From NCBI GenBank assembly GCA_039621445.1, contig CP154956.1, positions 2,207,873 through 2,271,872 of the forward strand: a stretch of 64,000 nt of DNA, written 5' to 3'. The notes below the pieces were generated by a model that was not told where the DNA came from, did not search any database, and worked only from the letters and a program-made list of their open reading frames with translations. Below, one piece after another: positions 32,309 to 43,021 of the stretch. The stretch is from Euglena gracilis. Its lineage: Eukaryota; Euglenida; Euglenophyceae; Euglenales. The position numbers and the translations under genes are program-made. Within the stretch, counting starts at the first letter, position 1, and every line of letters starts with the position of its first letter.

Positions 32309-34300
32309 CTACACAAGGTCAGCCGGTTTCTGCATCGCTATCACTGGTTCCACATTCACAGTCACAGGCACTACCACCGGTGCTGGGAGTGCGACTGTGG
32401 AAGATGACGGTTTTTCGTCTAGGTCTCTTTTAACCTGGAGGAGCTTATCGTTTATCCTTGCTGCTGAAAATTCTGAAGATAAAAACTGGTTGGCCACTTG
32501 CCCCATTGCAGACTGAACTCCTTTCTCAACATTTTGAACTGCCCCCTGCAGATTTTGTGTTTGGGATGAGCATGATTGGAGTCCCAGCGAAAAAACCCGC
32601 ATAGCACCCTCCAAATCATGGATCCCCTTTTCTGCCGATTGCTGCCCCCCAGCAATACTTTGCATCAAACTATGCTGGACCTGTGACTGCACAGCTTCAT
32701 TATGCAGGACCCTGCCATGAATTTGTTGTATCAACGCATCCTGTCCCTGGGTAAGCACCGTAAATTGCTGACCCAGTGTCAGGATTTGTTTTTTCTGATT
32801 TTCATGGAGCAATCTGATTTCCTTCATTTGCTCCTGTTGAAAGCTTTTCACCTCTTGTTGGATTGCTTGCAGTCCTCTCTCCAAATTCTCATTTTTCTGC
32901 CTCTCCTTTTGATAATTCTTCTCAAACTGTTGAACCAAATTATTTTCTGAGCTGACACAGGTCATTTGGATTTGGAGTTCAGCCACGGCCCGCTGAACAA
33001 AGTTGGAAATATGGTCCTGCTGCTGTGCAGAGAGTTCCAGCATATGTTGATCGACTTTGTTTCTGCATTGAAGCAAAATCTGCTCGGCCTTTTGCTCCAA
33101 AGCGTTTGTCAATTTGACGCCCTCCGAAACCAGGTGTTCCACTACTTGTGCCCTCGTCTCATCCAAAGACTTCTCAATATGGGCAGCGAGTGGCTGTGCA
33201 TCACGCAGAACCACTTGCTCCTCCATACTCGAAACTCTGGCATTCATTTGATTAAGCTGAGTTGACAGCCCCTGGGCCCACAACTGCCACCGTTCATTTT
33301 CTTCCTCCCAAAATGGGTATGGGGGAGCCGGGCCCTCCTCCCCACAATCCATTTGGGGCTGGGCTGGCTGGCTAGAATTATTGTTCAGAAAAACGTCATT
33401 TTGCCCAACCTTCTGAGTATCACCCACCCCCAGATCTTGGTGGGGTCTTTTCTCCTCCATCACTGATTCATCAGATGGGGGTGTGCCCCTCCCTCGAATT
33501 AGGTGGTTGGTGGGTGAACCCTCCATCGGGTTTTCCAACGGCTGCCCCCCTGGGTGTAAACCCTTCTGCCACTCTTGCACCCGTGCCTTTACCACCTCCC
33601 GTGGATATCTCTCAAGCTCCTCTGTTAAAAACACATCCAAGGGAACTTGGGCTTGGATCAGGACTTGCATATCCTTATCCGTTAGCTCATCCCCTTTGAA
33701 AACCCCCTGGACCTCCCCTGTGGTTGCACCCGCTGAACAGGGACCATATAGAGGATGGGGCAGAGGGACAGGGAGTAAAGAAAGATTTTCATTGGGCTGA
33801 AAGTGCATGCGGGAGTCCACTAAACCCAGCCCTCCAGTGGGTGCTGCTACCCCGCTGAAGGTTTGATCCCCGCTAAAATTAATGCTCGTTGTCTCCGGAT
33901 AATACACTGGTGAAAAAACAGGGTTTCCAGCAATCTGCAAAATTGCTGGTGTTGAATCTGAAGTTGTAACTGGGTTCCACTCAATTTGCTGAATATTGGT
34001 GGGCTGGTTCGTAAACTCAGGATTTCTGGGGCCACTGGGAGATACCAAACCAGAAAAATTAAAATCCCCATCCCCAGAAAAATCTGGGCTAGAATTCCTG
34101 AAAAATCCTGGTGTCCTGCCGAAAGTAAATTCCTCAGCAGCTGGCTGGGAAATTAGTACAAGTGCACCCAGGTTTTCATTCGAAGAATGTGCCAAATCTT
34201 AAATGGTGTGAGAAGCATTTCCACCCATCTGAAACTGGGGGGAAATTTTCTGATAATACTGAAAAGTCGCTGCATTTTCAAACTGATCATGACTAACAAC
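32309..34300 (-). pseudogene. gag: R Gag, N-terminal coiled-coil part
   Basis: A frame starting after the primer site (HDQFENAATFQYYQKISPQF) is cut by a TAA just before 34,195, then runs 628 codons. Residues about 1-270 are Pro/Ser/Asn-rich; about 300-570 are heptad-rich and Gln-rich (QFEKNYQKERQKNENLERGL), a long predicted coiled coil. It ends ADLV-TAG at 32,309. No ATG opens the frame, so the start is lost or supplied otherwise. Same architecture (coiled coil before capsid) as family A gag, but no sequence similarity that I can see. Confidence 0.7.
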
Positions 34301-34312
34301 ATGATCAGTTGA

Positions 34313-34328
34313 CAAACCTCTGCGACCA
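34313..34328 (-). promoter_or_regulatory. Primer binding site of R element
   Basis: Minus strand TGGTCGCAGAGGTTTG immediately after the LTR end (CCGCGGACA). It begins with the TGG complementary to tRNA CCA. The implied tRNA end CTCTGCGACCA differs by one base from initiator-Met; tRNA not assigned. Confidence 0.6.
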
Positions 34329-37300
34329 TGTCCGCGGAACCCGTCCTCGGGGTCCCCGGCGTAGGATCGATTTTCAATATTTCCGTGGCCGTCAGCCACT
34401 CCTGGGTGCGTCGGCAGGTTTTCCCCCGATCCCCCCCGGGGACTGTCCCACCCGGCAACCCGGAGGGCTCCAGTTCCCGTGGTCTCGGCACACGCCCCAC
34501 CCTGCCCGGCTCCCTCGAGGGGAACCGGACACACCGAATGCAGGGGGTGTGTGGGCTCAGTTCCACCCCCCGGAGTGCTTTGGGCTGTTGCTAGGAACGG
34601 CGTTAAACCTGGAATTTCCCCAACCTCGGCCCGTGGACTCCCTACTTGCTTTTCCCCTCCCTGATTCCCCGCTGTGTGCATGCTTGTGTGCGTCAAACCA
34701 CACCACTTGTTCCGCTTGAACAGCACAATTCCAAGCAAATTGACTGCACGATTCAAAGTGACAATCGAATGTTTCTAACGATTTGGTAAGGATGTGGGAG
34801 ATGGAAGAAAGGAAGGAAGTCCCTGCAGAGGGAGCAACGTGTTTAAATTCCGCATTCTGCCCCCACCCCCGACCTTCGGCTCCGAACGAGCCTGAATCAG
34901 GGGGGCAATTAATTCATTCTGACCCCCCCCGATTTAGGCTCTAAACAGCCAAAAATGAGGTGAGGGAATGGAACCGTTCTGTTTTCTGAGCGGGGCTGCC
35001 CCCCCCCCAGTTCTGGGCTTTTGTCACCGAACTGGCTGGGGTGTTTATGTTTTGGGCTGAAATATTCTGGGTAAATATTTCTCGCTCAGCCCCCCCCCAC
35101 CGTTGAGGGCTGACCCAGCCCGAAACGGTCGAGAGGAGGATTACTTTTCATGCCAACCGACTGTGGAAAATCCTTAAAATTTCTTCCCGAAATCCTGGCT
35201 CTTCTCCCTGTCTGAAAACAGGAGGAAAAAAACCCCGGGGAGAAACTCTGAATTGAATTCATTTTTGATGTGAAGAATCTGAAAATTCTGCACAAAAAAA
35301 CCCTAAAAAAAGCCTGAAAAAAAAACTGGGAAAAAAAACTGAGAAAATGAACTGTCACTGCCACAGCCACAGCCAATCTCATCCTGATTGTTTAAATTCC
35401 TGTCCCCCCCCAAGGTTTTCGGTTCGGTACAACCGTAAACCTGGTGGAGGAAAAATTGGACCGGCCACATCCCGAATCTGTGTTTTTGGCTACCATTGCT
35501 GCCCTCCCCCCCCCGACCTGCCATCAGCCGACCCAGGTTCGGGGAGGAAAAGAGACCAAAAGAGCTGCCCCCCCCCCAGCCCAGAAATTGGTCTCCATCT
35601 GGCCTGATTTCTGCTGGGAGAGATAAAAATGCTGCCCCCCCCCCCAGCCCAGAAATTGGCTTCCTTTCGGCCATATTTCCGTTGGGAGAGAATGAAAATG
35701 CTGCCCCCCCCAGCCCAGGGCTTTCGGTTCTGCAAAACCAAAAACCTGGTGGAGGTCCATAATAAACTGCCCAGGCTGTAACCACTTAAAATTATTCCGG
35801 TGCTACTGAACGCCTGAACCTGGAGGTCGGCAACCCGGGTCACAGAGTGGATGAAACAACCCAAACGACTCCAAATCTGCTGGGTGGACTGAAAAAAGAA
35901 TCCATAAAACAGCTTCACCTGGCCCATCTGAACATGCCAGATGGCTGCAATCGACATCAGCCATTGGCTCCATGACGACCCGGGTCGGTCATCTGGAAAC
36001 TCAACTGGCTGGGCCGAAAAAAAGCTGTATTTTCTGCTGCTCAGCCTGACCCCCCCCCTCGACCTGTCATCGGCCAGCTCAGGTCAGGGGGGAAAATCTG
36101 TCCAGCCGGATCCCCGACCTGCCTTTGGCTCGGCCATCGGTCAGCCCAGGTTAGGAGAAAAAAGTATTAAAAAGTCTGCCCAGCCTGACCCCCCCCGACC
36201 TGTCATCCGCTCAGGTCAGGGGGAAAAGAACATAAAAAATTCTGCCCAAGCCTACCCCTCCCGCCGACCTGCCTTTGGCCCTCGGCCAGCCCAGGTCAGG
36301 GGGAAAGGAGTTTTATAAAAGTCTGCCCAATCAGACCCCCCCCGACCTGCCATCAGCCAGCTCAGGTCAGGGGGAAAAGAGTATAAAAAAGTCCCAGCCT
36401 GACCCCCCCCCCGACCTGCCTTCGGCCTGGCCAACCCAGGTCGGGGGGAAAAGATTTTTAAAGGTCTGACCGGCTGCCCCCCCCCCAGCCCAGAATTCGG
36501 CATACTTCCAGCCGCATTTCTGCTGGGGAGGGATTGACATTCAACCCCCCCCCGACCTGACCACCAGCCCAGGTTTCAGGAGGAGGGGGACAAAAATAAC
36601 CATTATTCCTGTCTTCCAAAAAAGCCAGATTATCGGTCCACAGCCATTAATCTGTGGTGGGGGAATTTAATGTTGTTCCCCCCCCCCGAATTCGGCCAGC
36701 CAGCCAAACTTCAGGGTTGGGAAAATATAATTGGTCTGTCACCCCTGGATTCGGCACGAAACAGCCTGAATTCAGGGTTTTATACATCCCCCCCCCCCCT
36801 AGGAGTTGGCCGACAGCCTGAACCTGGTGGGGAAAGAAACCAAAAGTCTCCGACATAAAAAATGGGCACTCCTTCTGGCACTGGGGTCGCGGTTCAGCCC
36901 AGCCAGGGCTGGGTCCACAACCGCAGAAAGCTGTGGAGCTCGCTGCAAAACCTGGACCAGCCACATACCCTGGTTGTCCGTTGCTTCCAACGGTCGCTGG
37001 TCCCACGACCATGTGAACCTTGGACAGCCTTGATAAAAATAACCCTCGGCAGCATATAATTCTCCGAAATTCCTGAGTTTATTCCCAAAAGGCACAGCCA
37101 ACTTTGGTTGAGGGAAAATAAAATATCCCTTGATCAGCCCCCCCCCCCCCAGCAAGGTTCTGCCAAATCATGCTCAGGAGGAGGGCCGGGGTTCGCAAAC
37201 AAAAATAATCTGATTCCCCCCCCCGTTCTGGCTCGCACACCTCCAGAAACGGGATTTCATGGTAAGAAATACCCCATGGCAGCCCCCCCCCCCGTTCTGG

Positions 37301-38074
37301 CCCGAACACATCCAGAAATGGGGGTCCAGGGGAGGAAATACCCCAGGGCTGCCCCCCCCGTTCTGCGACCTCTTCCAGAAATGGGGGGTCCGGGAGGGAT
37401 TGCCCCAAGGCTGGCTCCCCCCTCCCTGCCCGAGGCTGAACTCTTCAGGGCCAGGGGAGAATAAAAACATTCTGAAAACCCAATCTGGGAGTGGATTGTT
37501 GCCATTACCACGCCTCAGAAAAAGGTTTTGGATCGGTCATCCCACTGGCAAGCTCCTGAGATTCCTTGGTCCACCATTCGATACGGGCAGCACTGCAAAT
37601 TCAATTTAATTCACCACCGTTTGGGTCCCAAAGATCTTGCAAATCTTTGAAATTCTGTCCACTGGACTTCGGGTCCGGCAATTCCATGCCGTGACTAGCC
37701 CCATTTGTAATTTGAACCTGCACAAAAAAAAGCGTTTTCCACCCCATCTCATGCAACCATTCTGCAAAATGGTCACATTTAGGGCATGGAGGAGGCAGCC
37801 TAGCCCCCACTTGCTTTTCAGGGCGAGTTTCTGAACAACCCACAGGTCTAAACCCTTTGGACGTCCAAAAGCTCTCCTCAAAACCTCCCTTGTGCTTTCC
37901 GGGGTGAGTTTCTGAACAATCCACAGGTCTAAACCCTGTGGACGTCCAACACCTCCCCTCAAAACCTCCCTTCAGGACTCCCAGCTAGATTGGAGGCCTT
38001 CAGGGGGTGTTTGTGAGGATAAAAGCTAGTCTAGAGACCTTGAACCTCTAGACCCTGTGGCCTCTCTGTCCAAC
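34329..38074 (-). repeat. R element 5' LTR, first segment (interrupted by A-inner)
   Basis: Matches 20,038-23,774 nearly base for base, with the same hairpin modules. It is cut by A-inner at 38,075 and resumes at 51,600-51,963. Added together the two segments are about 4,110 bp, against 4,101 bp for the 3' LTR. Confidence 0.85.
38070..38074. repeat. Target site duplication of A-inner, left copy (CCAAC)
   Basis: CCAAC here and at 51,595-51,599. The empty site is preserved in the 3' LTR of R at 23,770-23,774, so the direction of insertion is certain. Confidence 0.9.
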
Positions 38075-38502
38075 GGTGTACGTCCAAAGCTTTCCCTTTT
38101 CCCCTTTTTGGGACTTTCTGAAAAAGCCTTTCGCGTTCGCCTTGGTGCGCAGCCTACTTATGGTAGGGAAAAGTCTTTGGAGTAACGAAAAGTGGTTTTC
38201 CCCTTTTCTTCCCAATTCCCCAAGAAGCAAAGCACAAATCAAAGATTCAGAAGCTTCTTCTGAGATCAATTTCGACTGTTCCGAGGGTTTTTCCCTCTGA
38301 AAAAACCAATGGTCAAACTTTGAGATTGTGAGAGTAAAGAATACCACCTGTGGGGGAAGGAGAGAAAAGTGCTGACGTGTCCAGGGGCAGATCCCAGAAG
38401 GGTCTGCCACGATCTTACCAGCTGTGGGTTTCCACAGTGGTGTGACCGTCACAGAACCCACTCTGCAGATATCCTACAGAGCTGGGACGTGCCTGGTACA
38501 CA
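38075..38502 (-). repeat. Family A 3' LTR of A-inner
   Basis: 428 bp, close match to the 5' LTR at 51,167-51,594. On the plus strand it begins GGTGTACG (AGTGTACG in the others) and ends GGTACACA. The polypurine tract complement TCCCCCTCCC lies at 38,503-38,512. Confidence 0.9.
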
Positions 38503-39085
38503 TCCCCCTCCCAGGGCTACGCCCGATTTCCTTCATGGACCAGGGTTTCCCAGTCCAGTCAGGATATCTGACGCTGCCCCAGGTGGGGTTCACGTCTCCA
38601 TTCGGTGTCTCTCCTTTCCGCACAGTGGCATCCACCCAAAGCCCAAAAACACGCAAAAGGTTAGCAGCGTTTCGCGGTTACCTATTAGCCGTTTCGGCTT
38701 AGGTGGGGTGTGAAAAAGCCCACTGTGGGAAACGCGGCTTGTCAGGTTTCCTGACAAAGTGTCCCATCCACCCACTTTGGGTGTGCCAAAGGCACGCGGG
38801 GTTGGTCAAGCGATTCGCTGAAAACCCGAGGGGAGAGGTATGGAAGAGGGGGGGCAGGCTCCTATCCTGGTCATACCCGGATAGGGCTCCTAGGCGGTCA
38901 TATCCGCACTAGGAAACAAAAGCCTACTTACAAAACCGACTGCCGGCGACAGCTTTGCGTGGGTGGGGGGAATGTAGGGAGGAGAGGGGGGCTGGCTTAG
39001 GCCTCAAACAGAATTTTTTGCTTCTGGGCAGCCTTAGAGGCCTAGGGCCAAAAGTCAAGCTGGCCTATTATACGGCGTGCGCGTG
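38503..39085 (-). other. A-inner 3' untranslated region
   Basis: Polypurine tract, then about 570 bp without a supported frame. Paired stem-loops at 38,861-38,885 (CCTATCC/GGATAGG) and 38,888-38,914 (CCTAGGCGG/CCGCACTAGG) are conserved in three copies of the family and may act in the 3' end of the RNA. Confidence 0.6.
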
Positions 39086-39089
39086 TGTG

Positions 39090-39480
39090 CTGTGTTCCTC
39101 GTGAAATCTGGGAGACGCTGCAATTGTTCTCGCGTAACAAGGTCGAGTTAACGCAAGTCACACAGTCCCCGAAAGGATCTGTTCGGACTGGATGCACCTT
39201 AATTTCGAATACGAATCGCCAGAAACCTGGTTCGTAGAAGGCCACCACACCACCAATCAATTCGATGGTCCTTTGGAAGATCCCTTGACTTCCGCCATGA
39301 TTTATTGCAAGCTGGACGGATTAATGCGAAACGGCTTACAGGCTCATGTAAGGTAGATGCCTTCATGAGCCTGACATCCATATACTAATCATATATATAT
39401 ATATATTCAGTGTATGTCTGTATATTTATATATATATATATAGATTATATAGATATATATTATATAGATATATATATATA

Positions 39481-39513
<33 letters not shown>

Positions 39514-39515
39514 TC

Positions 39516-39547
<32 letters not shown>

Positions 39548-40040
39548 CCCTCCTCTCTCCTCGATCTCTATCTCCCTTCCTCTACTCTCGTCTCAATCTC
39601 TCCTCTCTCTCCTCCTCATCTAGACTCCTTCTCTCTCTCTCCTCTCTTCCCCTTTCCTCTCTCTCTCTCTCTCTCTCTCCTCTTCTCTCTCTCTTCTCAT
39701 CTTCTCTCCTCTCTCTCTTCTCTCCTCTCTCTCTCTCTCCTCTCTCTCTCTAGGCTCCATGAAGGCACTTACCTTACATGAGCCTGGTAATGCCGTTTCG
39801 ACATTACATCCGTTCCAGCTGCCAATAATCATGGCGGGAGTCCAAGGGATCTTCCACAAGGACCATCTGGAATTGAGGTGGTGGTGGCCTATCTACGAGC
39901 CAGGTTTCTGGCGATTCGTATTCGAAATCAGGTGCCACCCAGTCCCGAACCCATCCTTCGGGGACTGTGTGCTTGGTTGCACTCGCTCTTTCCGCGAGGA
40001 ACCATTGCAGCTTCTCCCAGAATTTCCTGGGTAGAGTGGC
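39090..40040. repeat. Foldback: ORF3b 3' end duplicated in inverted orientation around a microsatellite
   Basis: 39,100-39,370 (plus strand, NFEYESPETWFVEG...) is an inverted, somewhat diverged copy of 39,753-40,040 (minus strand, DFEYESPETWLVDR...). Between the arms lie about 80 bp of AT repeats and 270 bp of CT repeats (39,390-39,750). Neither A0 nor A-outer has the second arm. Confidence 0.8.
39390..39752. repeat. AT and CT microsatellite
   Basis: (AT)n with TATAGA variants to about 39,480, then a nearly pure pyrimidine (CT)n tract to about 39,752. The 123 aa Ser/Leu frame over it is repeat translation only. Confidence 0.95.
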
Positions 40041-43000
40041 TGGCCAGATGAAGTAGTTCATCCTTGGGTGATTGGCTGACACCTGCGGGGCATTCCCCGG
40101 GTGGAAGTCAATCGGCATGTGATAGGCGCATTCCGCCCGGACTGTATGGGGTCGTAATACGGCCCCAAGCCAGTCTTTCCAGGTCATCCCGTGGTTTTCG
40201 GGTGGCCATTGTGGCAGGCACCAGCGACCGTTTCGGTCCTGGTTTTGGAACAGGCGGAAAAGTATCTTTTCCCTGTCTGCTGTCTCCCAGAGGTAAGGTA
40301 ATCTTACCCCTGCCTCCTCAGCAGCGAGGCGTATCGCCCCACTGTCGATCTGCCACCCACGGGCCATTCCCGTGTGGCGGTAGTCGTCGAGCTTGAGGTT
40401 GGCATACTTGAAAAAGTCCTTGAACTTTTTGTTCAAGGTGGAGTATTCCTCCAGTGGCTTCTCGGCACTTGGCACGATTGTGCGTACTGCGCCTTCCGCA
40501 GTGTGCCAGAAGGTACCTCGAAGGCAGTTGACGCAGAGAACTGGTACATTCGTACCATCTCGGTCGGTGTAACTGAAATTGTGCTTGTGGGTCCAACTGT
40601 CCACGCACTTGGCGCATACCAAGGCGGCACAGTTAGGGATGTATACATCCTTGTGGAACGATTTCCGATCCACAGGGTTGCATACGTGGACGAGGGGTAA
40701 TCCCAGGTCAAGTGCACTGTTGTACATCTTGTGGCAACAGTGCAAAGCCACACAAAACGGTTTTCCGTTGTTTTGTCGATGAGGAATTCCTCACCGAAGA
40801 ATTGGGCCAAAACACGGGGAGATCTGGAATTGTAATAATTCCAGGTCACATTCTGATCAAAGGACCATTTCCGTCCCTGACAGAACAGTGGCTCAATCCA
40901 CCGGTTAAGGCATTGCTGTGTCCTCAATTTATGTGCGATCATCATGTACCTGTTTTTCAGGTCATGAATGTCAGGGTCATCCTGATTGATCGCGTTCCAG
41001 TCGATGACAACTTCGTCTTCTGAAGGTGTCTCGGCTGTCGAGGCGCGGGATTTTCCCTGCCCCTTTGACGGAGGTTTCGGCTGTGAGGTTTTCCCATAGC
41101 CGGATGACGTGACGTGCGTGAATCCTTGTCCCGAGGTTAATCCCCGAGAAGAGGATGCAGCACTCTGGCCGCCAGCACCACCACCGCCTTTCGGTGGGGG
41201 CTGATCACCAGATTTCGGTGTGGGTTTGCAAGGTGCGGCGCCCGGCTTACTTTTCGCCGGGCCCTTCGGGCTTCCGGCTTCCGGAGTCTCCGAGGGCCGC
41301 CGCTCGGCGTCTCGCTTGCTTGCCCACGTGCATGGTGACGCTTGGGACGGGTGTCTTTTCCCCGACACCGAGCGTCGTTGACCTTCAGCAGGGGTTTCCC
41401 GAGCTGATGGTCGTCCTACACGCTCCTTCGCGGCTCCCGAAGGTTTCCCAGGGGTAGCCGTGGGGGATGGTGTTGGTGTAGGCCTAGCCTGTGCACTTCG
41501 CGCTGGCTGAGCCTGTGGTGGAGGCATGGACGCCCGCTCGGCCTGTTTTTCAGGCGCCGGTGTCCGTGTGCCTTGACGCTTCTCTGCCGTGACTGTGGCT
41601 GTACCATGAGATACGGGTTCATCCCGTGCCTCCGGTGGTACCGCCGGTGTCGATACAGGTTCTTCCTGTACTGACACGGCTGGTGTTGTCTCCACAGTCA
41701 TTGCCGTTTGTTCGCCTTCCGTCCGTGTCGCTTCCGACACTGGCGGTGGCGCTGCCGTTGGGGGAGGTTCATCCTCCACCATGGCTGCAATGTCAGATGT
41801 GTCTTCCGTCAGCTGGGCAGTTTCCGCCGCAGCTGTGGAAGAACTGGCCGCAGTGCCACGTGGAGTGACTACTGCGATCAGTGACCGTAAACCACCGAGT
41901 ACGCGTCCGCCCAGCGAGGTGCGTCTCTCCTCACCTGAAGTGGGCTCCTCGGCTGGCTCCTCGGTTAACGGGGTTTCCCCGGAAACAGGGAGCTTGAGGC
42001 GTAATACCTCAGGCGTGTGGGGTACCGTTTCCGGCGGGTTTTCCCGCGGAGGGGTTGGTACACCCGCTGTACCCAGTGAGGCTGGTGATAGAGGGACAGG
42101 TGTCATTTCACCTGCCTGTGATCCTGGGTGTTGGGCAGTTTCTGCCACAGTATCCAGCGTCACTACCGATGGGCTACGGGTTTCTCGTGCCGGAGGTTCC
42201 GTTGGCTGAGGTTCATCCTCGGCCATTGGGACCTCCTCCTCCTCCTCATCCGCTTCCGGAGAGGACTCGGCTGCGTGTAGCTGTGCTGCAGAACGCGGGT
42301 CTTTCCCGCTCCTGTAGCACCCTTGTGCGTTCGACAGGCGGAAAAAGCTAATACTTTCACTCCTGTCAGAGTTGGGGTATGGGGGCGGCCACGTCGCTCT
42401 CACCCAGCTTTCGGGTGGAGGCTGTGGTTGATCATCGTCGATCAAGCAAAGGTCTTCCCACTGCCGTCGACAATGGTCAGTCACGCCAAACTCTCCTGTT
42501 TCTTCCAGGAATGCTGGCAGTGGCAACGTGTAACGAGGGACTTCCCATTCGTGCGCCGCGAAAAACATCTGAAAATCCTCCCATATCAGGATATTCCCGA
42601 ATTGGGTATCCAGGTGTTCCTGGAGACCGATTTCGGCATCTTCCCAGTCTGGTCGCAGGTTCATCCTGCGCTGGTCTGGGTCATTGGGTCTGGCGTTCAC
42701 CTCCATATATCCCCGAGGCAACCACTTTCTGTGGATTTCCACATCGGCGGTCATATATTCCAGGAAATATATGTAGACCTCCAGGACGTAGGTAATCCAC
42801 GCCCTGTGCCAGTACTGCTGCAGCAGAAATATTTTCTGCCGGTGCTGTTTCAGCACCTTTCGGTCTTGCATTCCGATCTGGGGATTCCGGCACTGATGCA
42901 GGAGGAATCTCCTGGTCGGCTGGCTGCCGGCATTCTCGGCAGACGGAGGCGGTTTTCCGCGTTCTCCGAAACCCCAGAAGTCAACAATGTGGACTTCCAT
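39804..43000 (-). CDS. ORF3b, large uncharacterised env-position protein (A-inner)
   Basis: ATG at 43,000 (MEVHIVDFWGFGERG). About 1,065 residues: a conserved N-terminal part (YVLEVYIYFLEYMTADVEIH; DQRRMNLRPDWEDAEIGLQE), an acidic stretch (EADEEEEEVPMAEDE), about 450 residues rich in Pro/Thr/Glu/Ala, an SRGLTSGQGF segment, then a Cys-rich C-terminal half (see A-outer: CTVC, NCAALVCAKC, LCVNC). A one-base deletion near 40,734 shifts the frame; it continues as 40,751-39,804. The stop after LERM is shared by three copies. No signal peptide or membrane segment within it. Not homologous to any Env, Gag or Pol that I know. It lies 22 bases after ORF3a in the same frame. Confidence 0.65.
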
Positions 43001-43021
43001 GCAAAACTGGCATTCCAGTTT

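Noticed and set aside
34313-34328. Assigning the R primer site to initiator-Met tRNA
   Set aside because: One mismatch in the acceptor end and poor T-arm match; without the tRNA set of the source genome it stays unassigned.
39410-39781. Ser/Leu-rich 123-codon frame
   Set aside because: Translation of the AT/CT microsatellite.
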